Position numbers and translations under genes: made by a program | In this document: positions 10,606 to 21,640 of the stretch, in pieces | Layout: the number at the start of each line of letters is the position of its first letter | Numbering within the stretch: position 1 is the stretch's first letter | Notes under the pieces: model-generated | Database searches by the model: none | What the model saw: only the letters and a program-made list of their open reading frames with translations | What the model was told of the DNA's origin: nothing | NCBI GenBank assembly: GCA_033557465.1 | Contig: CM066031.1 | Coordinates: forward strand, 177,599,043-177,663,042 | Direction of reading: 5' to 3' | From: Ichthyophis bannanicus | Taxonomy: Eukaryota; Chordata; Amphibia; Gymnophiona; Ichthyophiidae | DNA length: 64,000 nt

Positions 10606-12069
10606 GGGGTATGTTTACTAAACCGTCTTAATGTGCAGCCAGCGATAATGTGCAGGCTGCCATAAAAAGAGTGGGCATGTCAGTCTTAACGTAGCCGCTA
10701 AGCACGTAAACGCGCAGTAATCCTAAGTAGACGTGCAGACATGCAAACACAGAAACAGAGGTGTAGCACAATGGTCAATACACTGACTGATGGTACAGGG
10801 GTCATGAGTTTGATCCTCCAGTGTGCCTAATGAATAAGGCTGGCTGAGGCATCACCCTTTATGTTTAAGTAGTGCTTTATGAGGCATTTTACTTTTATTT
10901 TAAGTAGTGCTGCCAGCAAGCACACCCTCACGGTGGCGTAACCTAAGGTGCCGCATAAGGCACCCTATAAGGCACTCCATAGGGCACATTATAGAGCGCA
11001 CTGTATGCGAAGGCACCCTATAATGTCCCCTATAGGACACCTTATAAGGCGCTTTATAGGGCCCCTTATGAGGCACCTCATGGTTACAGTACTGTGAGGG
11101 TGTTTTTGCTGGCAGCACTAATGTACATTAAAAATAGACAATGCCACAGACAGCCCTATCAAATAACCCCACTGTGGGTTTGAACCCATGACCTCTGACT
11201 CCACAGGCAATGAAGGAACCAGTGGGCTACAGCTACTGACAAACCCCTGGCTGGCTCAGAGGGACTGCAGTTCACCACACAAACTGTCTGCTGTGGTTAC
11301 CAGGATAGGGTTTACCCACCCATACCCATGAGGCACTGCACATGCAAATCAGCAGTCTACAGATGATCACAAGATGGGGTATGCACCCCCACAGCACCTC
11401 GGCCTGGTAGGGGGAACTGAACGTGTGCACCCCCACAGCACCTCAGCCTGGTAGGGGGTACTGACCGTGTGTGTTACTGGCACCAAGAAAAAACAGCACA
11501 CTGCCTCGTAGACAGAGGAACAGTACAGAAATGCTAGGCAGGTATAGACCACTCACAATATCTAATTATTCCATATGTTTCTTTACTGATCCATGATTGA
11601 TAAGGGAGGCCAGACCCGACACAGGCCGTGTTTCGAGAAATCTTCTTCAGGGGTTAGGCACACCTTACTCTTAGGACCTTAGAGTGTATGTTGCTGGTAG
11701 TAGTATATCACAGAAGGTAAAATTATACTTCTACTTCACAGAAATCCAGACTATCATGGTCTGAGGAGGGACCGGCAAGCTGCTGCAGGCGGCATCTGTT
11801 CATCCAAAGAGTAAGGTGTGCCTAACCCCTGAAGAAGATTTCTCGAAACACAGCCTGTGTCGGGTCTGGCCTCCCTTATCAATCATGGATCAATAAAGAA
11901 ACATATGGAATAATTAGATATCATAAGTGGTCTATACCTGCCTACGTTTTCTGTACTGTTCTTAATGTGTGTTACTGGCACAGAGTAGCTACTGATCGTC
12001 ACATTGTGCGGGAACTGTGCTCACCCTGAGGGTGAGGTGGGGCACCCAGCACCATGTCCACAGCACCTG
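10606..12069 (+). repeat. Left inverted arm of the foldback element, copy A
   Basis: This pairs with 14058-15120. Matching landmarks include GGCTGCCATAAAA, the CCAGCAAGCACACC block, GTGGTTACCAGGATAG and CACCCTGAGGGTGAG. Bases 11484-11965 are a later insertion not present in the right arm. Confidence 0.75.
11484..11965. mobile_element. 482-bp inverted-repeat element with hammerhead-like motif (Penelope-like?), copy A
   Basis: The element is flanked by a perfect 16-bp direct repeat (TGTGTGTTACTGGCAC at 11468-11483 and 11966-11981). Internally about 140 bp at 11540-11680 are inversely repeated at 11810-11950. Each arm contains CTGAAGA...CGAAAC...GTC. On the plus strand at 11825-11865 this can be read as a hammerhead ribozyme core: CUGANGA at 11829-11835, GAAA at 11845-11848, the cleavage triplet GUC at 11859-11861, a 4-bp stem I and a palindromic stem III. 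Stem II is weak. Hammerheads in terminal repeats are known for Penelope-like elements; assignment here is inference. Confidence 0.5.
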
Positions 12070-14057
12070 GCTTAGATGAGATAGAGACCTGTAGCATAGG
12101 CTGTCAGTGCCAGTGTGTGATAGGTGTTCCTTGCAGACACATCTGGGATACACTTGTGTCCATCTGTATTTCCCAATTGCGTCTAGCCCATATGGACTGT
12201 GATGCACCCAGAATAGTGCATATCCTGTGTGGGTGCTATGGTCACATGATTCAAGGGGGGGTGCAGTGTTTGGACCCATAGGTGGATTGTGTAGCACCCA
12301 ACCTGCTCTCTGGGGCTCAGGTGGGGGACAGAATCTCCCACCAACAGATCCACACTCTACGTCCCTGTAATGGTGGAAGTAGAGGGGACCATCAACCCCA
12401 ATCCTGCTGGGGAACAGACACCCTACAGGGCAGTCAATGCCGATATGTACACATCCATAAGACAATAGCAGACAGACAGCTGCCCCCCAACACTGTCTGA
12501 CAGTCTCCAGCCATACACATCCTAACTACAGACAGTCTGCTATCTAGCCCATGGTGCATGTTCCTGGAGGAGATGTATGCACCCACTAAGAAGATTGGAA
12601 CCCCAAAAGAAGAACCCATACACACCACTTGAGAGAAATGCTATGGAGCACTTTGGGGGAACCTAGCCATGCCATGGTCACTGCTCAGTCAGGGTGAGAG
12701 TGACCTCCCAGCAGGACATGCTGTGGCCACCCTATCTGTGCAGGTGGTGGCTCGGCACTTCAATGTCCGGGCCATTGCCCTATGCCCTGTGCAGATGCAT
12801 CCTGCCCAGGCCACCCTGTCCAGGCTATTCCCACAATACCTTGCTCCTCATTATGCACATTGGCAGGCTAACACTGGAAACAGTGCAAGCAGTGTGGGTT
12901 GAGTAAGGTGTAGGCAGCCACAACACACTGGATAGACAGACACACAATCCCACACCTATGTCAGCATTGTGCACATATCAGGCTTTTGGCAGCCCTGGCC
13001 ACTGCACCAGTCCTGGGCACAGTGCAGGCATGGCTATGGTACACAATACTGTTGTGGTCACTTCCCGGGGTGGTAAACACTGTGGGACACCAGAACTGAA
13101 ACACACTCCACAGACATCAGAAAGGTTGCTATGATGCAGCTCAATCAGCAGATTGTGCTTAACTTAGGGACTGCTATCTGCCATTACTCATAGCAACCGT
13201 TTGATATATGTGTAATGTATTCCCAGGTTTAGTGCGGCATTGCTACAGTATGAAAGTGCTAGTATTGGGAGATGTACGCAGGCCCAACATCCTGCCTCTC
13301 CAGGGGTCTTTGGACAATGGAGCCTGTGGGTGCGGGTGTTTCTGCCCCTGTTGGCCGCTGCTCTGGGGCAGAGGTTCCCAACTCCAGTGCTGTTGGGCCA
13401 AACACTGTTCGTGTTTTCATGCTGTCCCTAATGAATATGCATGAGATACATCTGCATACAATGGGGGCGGCGTATAGAAATGCAGCACAGACATCTTTAT
13501 TAGAGACAGCATGGAACCTGAATGGTGTTTTGCCCTCCACGACTGCATGTGGGCGACTCTGCTCTAGGTACTGCACATGTTTATGGTGTCTCTGCTCTGT
13601 AGGGTAACATATAGGCGTTTGTGCATGTTTATGTTATGTGCAATAAAGGTTCCCTCTTTATTACCATGGTTTAGTAGTGGGTAAAATATGGGGGCTGGGT
13701 TGGGAGGAGCCACAGCTGGGACTTGCACCTGTGAACCTCTGCTCCTGAACACACTGGCTGTGCGTACTGCACCACACTGTTGCCACAGGGACAGTTCATT
13801 CCCTGGGGATACCATGACTGGTTGGCAGACAGATTCTGTCTGTTGTAGTGAACGGCACCCACCTACACAGGGCTAAGCCATGGTCTGCTGTGGGCAGCTG
13901 CCACTGCCCCCTCCACCACCAGTACCCCTCTGCCAATGTTCTGTGCCCTTGGGGTACTGACAACTACAGATAGACTCTAATGTATCCTAGGTGTGTCTGC
14001 AGGAACTATTTATCACACACACCGACACTGATGGGTACCTGCAACATGGCCTCTTTC

Positions 14058-15120
14058 AGCCATGGAAGGTGCTGCAGATCTGGTGCTGGCCGCCCCAACT
14101 CACCCTCAGGGTGAGCACAATACCCACACAATGTGATGGTCTATAGCTACTCTGTGCCACTAACACACACCGTCGGCACCCCCTACCAGGCTGTGGTGCT
14201 GTGGGGGTGCACTCGGTCAGTTCCCCCTACCAGGATGAGGTGCTGTGTGGTGCATACCCCATCTTGTGATCATCTGTGGACTGCTGATTTGCATATGCTG
14301 TGCATCATGGGTACGGGTGGCTTGACTCTATCCTGGTAACCACAGCAGAATGGTTGTGTGGTGACATGCAGTCCTTCTGTATCTAGCTAGGGGTTTGTTA
14401 GCAGCTGTAGCCCACTAGTTGCTTCACTGCCTATGGAACCAGCGGTCATGGTTTTGAACCCCCAGTGGGGGTTATTTGATAGGGATGTCAGAGGCATTGT
14501 TTATTTTTAATGTACATTAGTGCTGCCAGCAAAACCACCCTCAGAGTACTGTAACCTTAAGGTGCCCCATAAGGCACCTTATAGGGCACCCTATAAGGCA
14601 CCCTATAAAGCGCCTTATATGGTGCCTTATAATGTGTCCTATAGGGGACATTATAGGGTGCCTTGGCGGACAGTGCACTTTATAAAGTGCCCTATGGAGT
14701 GCCTTATAGGATGCCTTATGCATCACCTTAGGTTACGCCACTGTGAGGGTGTGTTTGCTGGCAGCACTAATTAAAATAAAAATAAAATGCCTCAAAAGCA
14801 CTACTTAAGCATAAAGGGTTATGCCTCAGCCAGTCTTATTCATTTGGCACACGGCGGGATCAAACTCATGAACCCATACCATCAGTCAGTTTATTGCCCA
14901 TTGTGCTACACCTCTGTTTCTGTTTTTGCATCTCTGCACGCCTACTTAAGATTACCGCGCATTAACGTGCTTAGCAGCTTCTCGCACGATAATGTGTGCC
15001 GTGCACGTTATCGTGCGATAATCCCGTTTTGCTATGTTAAGACTGAAACGCCCACTCCTTTTATGGCAGCCTGCACACTAGTGCCGGGCGCATGTTAAGA
15101 CTGCTTAGTAAACATACCCC
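14058..15120 (-). repeat. Right inverted arm of the foldback element, copy A
   Basis: This is the inverse partner of 10606-12069. It lacks the 482-bp nested insertion of the left arm, which shows that the insertion came after the arms existed. Confidence 0.75.
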
Positions 15121-15214
15121 TTAGTTGTGCCAGAAACATTCATGTGTATTTTAACTTTACTGTTCAGCATGGATATGTATTTTGCAGCATTTACTCTTTC
15201 ACCTTTCTCAAAAA

Positions 15215-15490
15215 TTTTATTTATTTATTTTATTTATTTACATTCTCTTATATACCGTGCTATTCTGCATCAGTGCGGTTTACATTGAACAAACTGAAAT
15301 TACATTGAAGAGGGCATTATATCTTGGAGAAAACTATTTACAGGGAACATGGGCTATGGAGGGTTAAGGAGCACCTGTGGGACTAGAAACCCCAGTCCTT
15401 CCGGCCCAAGGTTGCTGTCCTCTAGTGGGATTTGAACCCCCGACCTTCCGGCCTGAAGTACCCTGCCCCAACCACTAGGCCACTCCTCCA
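15215..15490 (-). mobile_element. MIR-like tRNA-derived SINE with L2-type tail, copy A
   Basis: On the minus strand it begins with a tRNA-like head containing an A-box-like GTGGCCTAGTGGTTGG and a B box (GGTTCAAATCC). Next comes a core that in copy B contains GTCTTGGGCAAGCCACTTAACC, very like the MIR SINE core. It ends in a tail with CAATGTAAACCGCACTG and an AAATAAATAAA run. Copy A has lost about 21 bp of the core that copy B keeps. It lies in the left remnant of the Tc1 element. Confidence 0.8.
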
Positions 15491-15604
15491 CTAATGTGCA
15501 GGCCACATCATCCATTCGCCAAGATACAGCACCATACCATGACCGATGGTGGATGTTTAACAGTCTTGATCGTGTACTTCGTATTTAGTCTCTCGCCTGC
15601 TGGT
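15491..15604 (-). pseudogene. Tc1-type transposase, C-terminal part (left of CR1), copy A
   Basis: The minus strand encodes a Tc1-like segment (HPPSVMVWGCIS, then WRMDDVA), the conserved block around the second catalytic aspartate in Tc1/mariner transposases. The rest of the same gene lies at 18991-19623, so the CR1 inserted into the transposase. The left end of the transposon is not seen; a SINE and the foldback element occupy that side. Confidence 0.7.
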
Positions 15605-18600
15605 CGACGGATGTAGCGCAGGACCCAAAAGGCAGGCAGAGCTCCGGAGTCTCAATGCGTGGATGAGACAATGGTGCAGAGATGAGGGTTTTGGATTTGT
15701 TAGGAACTGGGGAATATTCTGGGGAAAGGAGGGGCTCTTCCGAAGGGATGGGCTTCACCTTAACCGGGATGGAACCAGGCTGCTGGCATTAACCTTTAAA
15801 AAGGAGATAGAGCAGCTTTTAAACTAGATATTAGGGGAAAGCCGAGAGTCGCCCAAGAGCGGATGGTTCAGAAGAATGTATCCTTGAAGGATACTACCAA
15901 AAGCAGAGAGGTTCCGCAAAAGAGTACAGTAGCCCAAATGCCCTCAAGTATGGAGCAGACAGAGCTTAAAGATCCCAAATTACCCATGTCTAACAATAGC
16001 CAAATTAACATGAATAAAATACATTCTGTAAAATGCTTGTATGCAAATGCTAGAAGTCTAAAGAATAAGATGGGAGAGTTAGAATATATAGCACTAAAGG
16101 AAAGGTTAGATATGATTGGAATATCAGAGACATGGTGGAAGGAGGACAACCAGTGGGACACTGTGATACCTGGGTACAAACTATATCGTAATGATAGAGC
16201 TGATCAAATTGGTGGAGGGGTTGCGCTATATGTTAGAGAGGGCATTGACTCAGAAAGGATTAAAGTTTTTCAGGAAACAAAATCTGCTGTAGAATCTATA
16301 TGGATTGAAATTCCATATAAAAGGGGGAAGGCGATGGCAGTGGGGGTGTACTATCGAGCACCTGGCCAGAATGACCAAATGGATGATGAAATGCTCAAAG
16401 AAATAAAGGAAGCTAACAAACGTTACAGCGCAGTAATAAAAATGGGTGATTTCAATTAACCCGGTATCGTCTGGGTCAGTGTCACGTCAGGACATGCTAG
16501 GGAGATAAAGTTCCTAGATGAAATAAATGACTGCTTCTTGGAGCAGCTGGTTCATGAACCGACCAGAGGGGAAGCCATATTAGACCTAGTCCTTAGTGGA
16601 ACACCAGATCTAGTGCAAGAGATAAGGGTGTTGGGGCCACTTGGCAATAGTGATCATAGCATGATCGCCTTTGATTTAATTAGTGGAGGAGGGATATTAA
16701 GGAAATCCACACTACTACCTTTTAACTTTCAAAAGGGAGACTATGATAAAATGAGGAAAACAGTTAAGAAAAAACTAAAAGGAGCAGTTGCGAAGGTTAA
16801 AGACGTACATCAAGCTTGGGTGTTGTTGAAAAATACTATCTTGGAAGGCCAGACCAGTTGTATTCCACGCTTTAAGAAAAGTGGAAGGAAGTCCAAAAAA
16901 CTGCCAGCATGGTTTAAAGGTGAAGTCAGAGAGGCTGTTGTTGCCAAAAAAGCATCTTTCAGGAAATGGAAAAAAGAGCCAAACGACGAAACCTGGAAAC
17001 AGCACAAGCACTGGCAAGTCAAATGCAAGCCATTGATAAGGCAGGCAAAGAGAGAATTTGAGAAAAAGCTTGCTGCGGAAGCAAAAACGCGAAATAAAGA
17101 TCTTTTCAAGTACATTCGTAGCAAAAAACCCGTGAGAGAGTCAGTTGGTCCATTAGATGATAAAGGGGTTAAAGGAGCACTAAGAGGCGACAAGGCGATA
17201 GCGGAGAGACTGAATGAATTCTTTGCTTCGGTTTTAATGAAGAAGATGTAGGGATTTTACCCATGACTGAAGTGGTATTTAAAGGTGTGGAAAAATTGAA
17301 GGAAATATCGATACATCGGGAAGATGTCTTACAACTATTAGATAAACTGAAGAGTAGCAAATCGCCTGGGCCGGATTGTATACATCCAAGGGTGTTGAAA
17401 GAACTGAAATATGAGATTGCAGACCTGCTATCAGTAATCTGTGAACTGTCATTAAAATCATCTCTAATACCTGAAGATTGGAGGATCGCCAATGTAACAC
17501 CAATTTTTAAAAAGGGTTCCAGGGGTGATCCGGAAAACTACAGACCGGTGAGCCTGACGTCAGTACTGGGAAAAATGGTAGAAACCATCATAAAGAATAA
17601 AATTATTCAGCATGTAGATAGTCACAACCTAATGGGAGACAGCCAACATGGCTTTAGACAAGGAAGATCTTGTCTTACTAATCTGTTATGTTTTTTTGAA
17701 GGAGTGAATAAACAGGTGGACAAAGGTGATTTTGTTGATATTGTGTATCTGGACTTTCAGAAAGCTTTTGACAAGGTCCCTCATCAGAGACGTTTGGCAA
17801 AACTAAAAAGTCATGGGATAGGAGGCAGTGTACTATTGTGGATCAGGAACTGGTTAAAAGATAGAAAGCAGAGGGTAGGGCTAAATGGCCAATTTTCCCA
17901 ATGGAGAAAGGTGAATAGTGGTGTACCCCAGGGATCTGTGCTGGGTCCGCTGCTTTTTGACATATTCATAAATGATCTGGAAAGTGGAATAACGAGTGAG
18001 GTTATCAAATTTGCAGATGACGCAAAACTATTTAAAGTTGTTAAAACCCAAGAGGATTGTGAAAAATTGCAAGAGGATCTTGATAAATTGGAAGACTGGG
18101 CATCAAAATGGCAGATGAAATTTAATGTGGACAAGTGCAAGGTTATGCACCTAGGAAAGAACAACCCAAACTATGGTTACACGATGCAAGGTTCCACATT
18201 AGGAACCACCACCCAGGAAAAAGATTTAGGCGTCATTGTGAATACCATGTTAAAACCCTCGGCCCAGTGTGCAGCGGCGGCCAAGAGAGCAAATAGAATG
18301 CTAGGTATGATAAGGAAAGGAATGGAAAATAAAACAAAAGATATTATAATGACTCTGTATCGTTCCATGCTGAGACCACACCTTGAATATTGTGTGCAAT
18401 TCTGGTCGCCGTATCTTAAAAAGGATATAGCGATTTTAGAAAAGGTACAGAGAAGAGCCACCAAAATGGTAAAGGGGATGGAAGGATACTCCTATGAAGA
18501 AAGGCTAAAAAGGTTAGGGCTCTTTAACCTGGAAAAGAGACGGCTGAGGGGAGATATGATAGAAGTCTATAAATTAATGAATGGAGTGGAACGGGTAAAC

Positions 18601-18990
18601 GTAGATCGATTGTTTACCTTATCAGAATATAGAAAGACTAGGGGACATGCAATGAAGCTACAGGGTAAACTATTTAAGACTAATAAAAGAAAATATTTTT
18701 TCACTCAACGTGTAATCAAACTCTGGAATTTGTTACCGGAGAATGTAGTAAAGGCTGTTAGTGTAGCTGGGTTTAAAAAAGGTTTTGACAAGTTCCTGGA
18801 GGAAAGGTCCATAAACCATTATTAAGAAGTGACCGAAGATATCAATGCTTGACCCAGTACAAGTATTGTGGAACTTGTGTCTCTTGGGGAAACTGCTAGG
18901 TACATATGACCTAGATTGGCCACTGTTGGAAACCGAATACTGGGCTTGATGGACCTTGGTCTGACCCAGTATGGCATATCTTATGTTCAT
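15605..18990 (+). mobile_element. Nearly full-length CR1 LINE, plus strand, copy A
   Basis: About 3.4 kb from near 15605 (boundary approximate) to the TCTTATGTTC end at 18990. It has a 5' leader, an ORF2 broken into frames 15863-16459, 16538-17251 and 17263-18825, and a short 3' UTR. It inserted into a Tc1 transposase gene. Its 3' UTR contains the intact site CTAGGTACATATG at about 18896-18908, the site occupied by E1 in copy B and by the solo LTR in another CR1 copy. Confidence 0.88.
15863..18825 (+). pseudogene. CR1 ORF2 (endonuclease + reverse transcriptase), copy A, broken
   Basis: The endonuclease begins near 16020 (CLYANARSLKNK) with the ISETWW, YYRAPGQ and MGDFN motifs; an in-frame stop follows GDFN at 16457-16459. 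The endonuclease end (NSDHSMIAFDL) and the linker are in 16538-17251. A 1-bp frameshift before 17251 is shared with copy B. Reverse transcriptase runs from 17263: PVSLTS, the palm motif YLDFQKAFD, GVPQGSVLGPLLF, KFADDAKLF and the WNLLPE C-terminus. The RT frame alone is intact for 520 codons. The protein would nick target DNA and reverse-transcribe its own RNA; this copy is dead because of the stop and frameshift. Confidence 0.88.
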
Positions 18991-19623
18991 TCCCACGTAC
19001 TTGTTGAAATGTACTTTCTTCTGTGAACATTACCCTCTCCCACCATTCAGCAGATTTGTCTTTCTTCTTGCTACAAAACTGTATGCAGGCAGCAATTTGT
19101 TTCCTGGTCATCATAGGCTTCTTGGCAGGTCTTCTGGCCACGAGTTTGAATTAATCCACAAGCCAGTATCTGGACTAGATGTAATAATGCTTTTGAGGAA
19201 TCGATCATCTCGTCCAGTAGTCATTCGTCTGTGCCCACATTTCGAACGACATGTACGGCCACCTGATTTCAGAACATTCTGAACTGCACACCTTGATTTA
19301 TGCAAATGTTTTACATTGTGAATATCCTTTAGCATGGAGTGTGACAACTTGTCCCTTTACAAAGTCATTAATATGACACTTTCTACCCATCTTGATTGTA
19401 TATTTTACATGTAACTTTCAATCTTTTCCAAGTTGTAAAAATTCAAAACTTCATCCAAGAAACCTACTACACAGTGTAAGTAAACTAAAATGGACGCCAG
19501 ACACATGGTGTGACTAATCGCCATGCTGATTAAATAAGTAAGCACGTGTGACATCTCCACAGTACATTATTTAACAATAAATTGTAGAAAAAGATACCTG
19601 CCTTAATTTTCTGTTCACTACTG
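18991..19623 (-). pseudogene. Tc1-type transposase, N-terminal half and 5' terminus, copy A
   Basis: From the right, the transposon terminus reads CAGTAGTGAACAG at the TA target (19624-19625). The helix-turn-helix part follows (19347-19111, HLHKSRCAVQNVLK), then the linker and the start of the catalytic domain (19141-18993, ARRPAKKPMMT, then FTEESTFQ). The frame is broken, and copy A lacks about 75 bp present in copy B near 53970-54045. CR1 separates it from the C-terminal part at 15491-15604. It sits in the RT region of a minus-strand L2. Confidence 0.8.
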
Positions 19624-19625
19624 TA

Positions 19626-21640
19626 CAGTATCAAATGCTGAGGATATATCGAGGAAAATGAGGATGAATGCATGTCTCATGTTGTCAATTCCTTGTATGA
19701 TTGTGTCAAGTAGTGATGTTGATAGTTTTAACACCATGATGTGCTCTAAATCCATACTAATGGGGGTCAAGTGGGGCACTTGAGTCGATGAAGTCCTGAA
19801 GTTGTAGTAGTACTAATTTTTCGATGATTTTGTATAGGAATGGAAGGCTACATATTGGTCTGTAAGATGTGGGGCAGGATTTATTTAGAGTGTTTTATTT
19901 CAAGATTGGGCGTATGGAAGCTCTTTTTAGGTTATTTGGTAGTTAACCTTGGAATATATGGTGTGAGCTCTGATTTTGTTGATTTGATCCAGCTGACAGG
20001 GCAAAGATCTATGATGAGATAGTGGTATTCAATGATTTGATGCCGTGATCTATCTGGTCTTTGCTTGTTGGTGAGAATGAGATCCATGTCGGAGGGCCGG
20101 TTGGTTCTGGGTCATAGAAAGTTGTGTTGCAGATTGCCTTGATTTTTTATTTTTCTATGTAGTGATCGGCGAACTGTTGAGCACTTAGGTTACTCACTGC
20201 TGGGTTTTTGTCATTCAGTTTCTTTATTAGGTTTTGGATTATGAGGAACAATTCCCTTGGCCAGTTAAGGGATTTAGATAGGAGTTCTGAGTAGTATTCT
20301 TTCTTTTTGTCTAGGAGGTTCTGATGGTAAGTTTTTAATTTGTTCATGTACTTGAGTCTGTCTTCATCAGACTTGGTGACTCTCCATTTTCTTTCAGCTT
20401 TTCTTAGGTTTTTCTTCATATGTTTCACGGATTGGGAGTACCAAGGTTGGGAATTTCTGATTTTTTTAAATCGGTTGTTTTGACGGTTTACTGATGCTGA
20501 ACTTATAGTTCTGTTCCAAGTTGATGTGAGAGTATCAATATCATCACTGGTGGTTGAGAAATCTGGAATTATTTTTCTGATGAATTCATCTTTGTCAAAC
20601 TTTTTAAATCTATTATATGAAGAAATTTCTTTGGTGTCCTTCATTGGAGAGGTGTCTGGTTTAGTACTGAAATGTATGAGGCAGTGATCTGACCATGGGA
20701 CTGGTTGAATATTTATAATGGTTAGGTTTCCGTTCTGAGACTAGGATTTAGGGTAGATAAGATCAAGGGTGTTGCCCTATGTGTGCATTGCGGTTTGGAT
20801 TTTTTGTTCGTATCCAACATCTTCCATTGCTTGAAGGAAGGATATGCATTGTACATTATTTTGTGATGCAAGGTTGAAGTCACCTAATATGATGTGTTCT
20901 TTGCCTGGTGGTACCGCAGAGCATGCAGTTTCAATTATGTTGTCCAGTACATTAGGTTCAGCAGAAAGTGGTCTGTATATTAGAGTTATTGCAAGTTTTC
21001 TTGTGCTGATGGTTAGCATGTCTGAGGCCTCGTTACTTGAGGAGGATATTTGTTGGTCACCTAGTGATGTTTTGCATTGGATAATTACTCCTCCGCACTT
21101 TTTGTTAAGTCTTGCACAGTGATATATATTGTATTCTGGTGTTTTCAGTTGGTTGAGGATTACCGTGTCAGTGTCGTAGAGGCATGTTTCGGTTAGACAT
21201 ATGAAGTCTGGTTTAGAGACCTTCAGAAGGTCATGTATGATGGTGATTTTCTTCTTTAGTGATTTTGCATTTATTAGAAACCATTTTAATGGTTCAGGGT
21301 GTTCTTTCCTGTGTGGTGTGGTGTTTCATTGGGATGGTTGTGTTTTTATGGGTATGAGCCGAGATGGTCTTGGGTATTGGAGGTAGAGAAAGGGGTGTAT
21401 TGTACCAATTTCCCTTTGTTTAAAATGATAGGGTACTATTAGTATAAGCTGTCGAGACTGGTAATATGAAAGGGAGTTGGTTTGGTTGAAGAGTTGCAGA
21501 TTAGAATGGAGAGTAGGAAGGCTGCTGAGATTGTCGACATTATTACAGTTGTAATTGTTACAATGTGTTCTAGATGTCTGAGGGATACAATGTGATAAAA
21601 TGTGTTCTATTGGAACAGTAGTTGCAAGGTAATACAATGT
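19626..21640 (-). pseudogene. L2-type LINE, minus strand (endonuclease to RT start), copy A
   Basis: Reading right to left: endonuclease part (21019-20777, YRPLS and ILGDFNLA), linker typical of L2 (20644-20147, QPWYSQSVKHMKKNLRKAE...), then the RT start with a decayed LDISSAFDTV motif near 19630. Stops separate the frames. Tc1 inserted at the TA within the RT, so the rest of RT should lie on the far side of the Tc1, where it is not recognised. The sequence right of 21640 may be the element's 5' region. Confidence 0.75.

Larger units (their letters stand above)
10606..15120. mobile_element. Large foldback element with terminal inverted repeats over 1 kb, copy A
   Basis: The element begins GGGGTATGTTTACTAA at 10606 and ends with its inverse, TTAGTAAACATACCCC, at 15120. 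The left arm (10606 to about 12069, interrupted by a 482-bp insertion) is inversely repeated in the right arm (about 14058-15120). The arms contain dense TATAAGG/CCTTATA motifs (10920-11110 and 14540-14770) and two tRNA-like stretches each. The centre (about 12070-14057) has no frame or motif I recognise. A target-site duplication was not resolved (left flank ...CTAT, right flank TTAG...). It is a non-autonomous DNA element; superfamily undetermined. Confidence 0.75.

Noticed and set aside
10760..10840. tRNA gene in the foldback arm
   Set aside because: Only box-like similarity, no cloverleaf, and the same sequence is present in inverse orientation in the other arm.
11989..13876. Several frames of 60-160 codons in the foldback centre as a transposase
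   Set aside because: No DDE, HTH or zinc-finger pattern, frames overlap on both strands, and none is clearly longer than chance.
15380..15490. tRNA gene on the minus strand
   Set aside because: A and B boxes are present but the cloverleaf cannot be completed and the sequence continues into a MIR-like core and L2 tail, so it is a SINE head.
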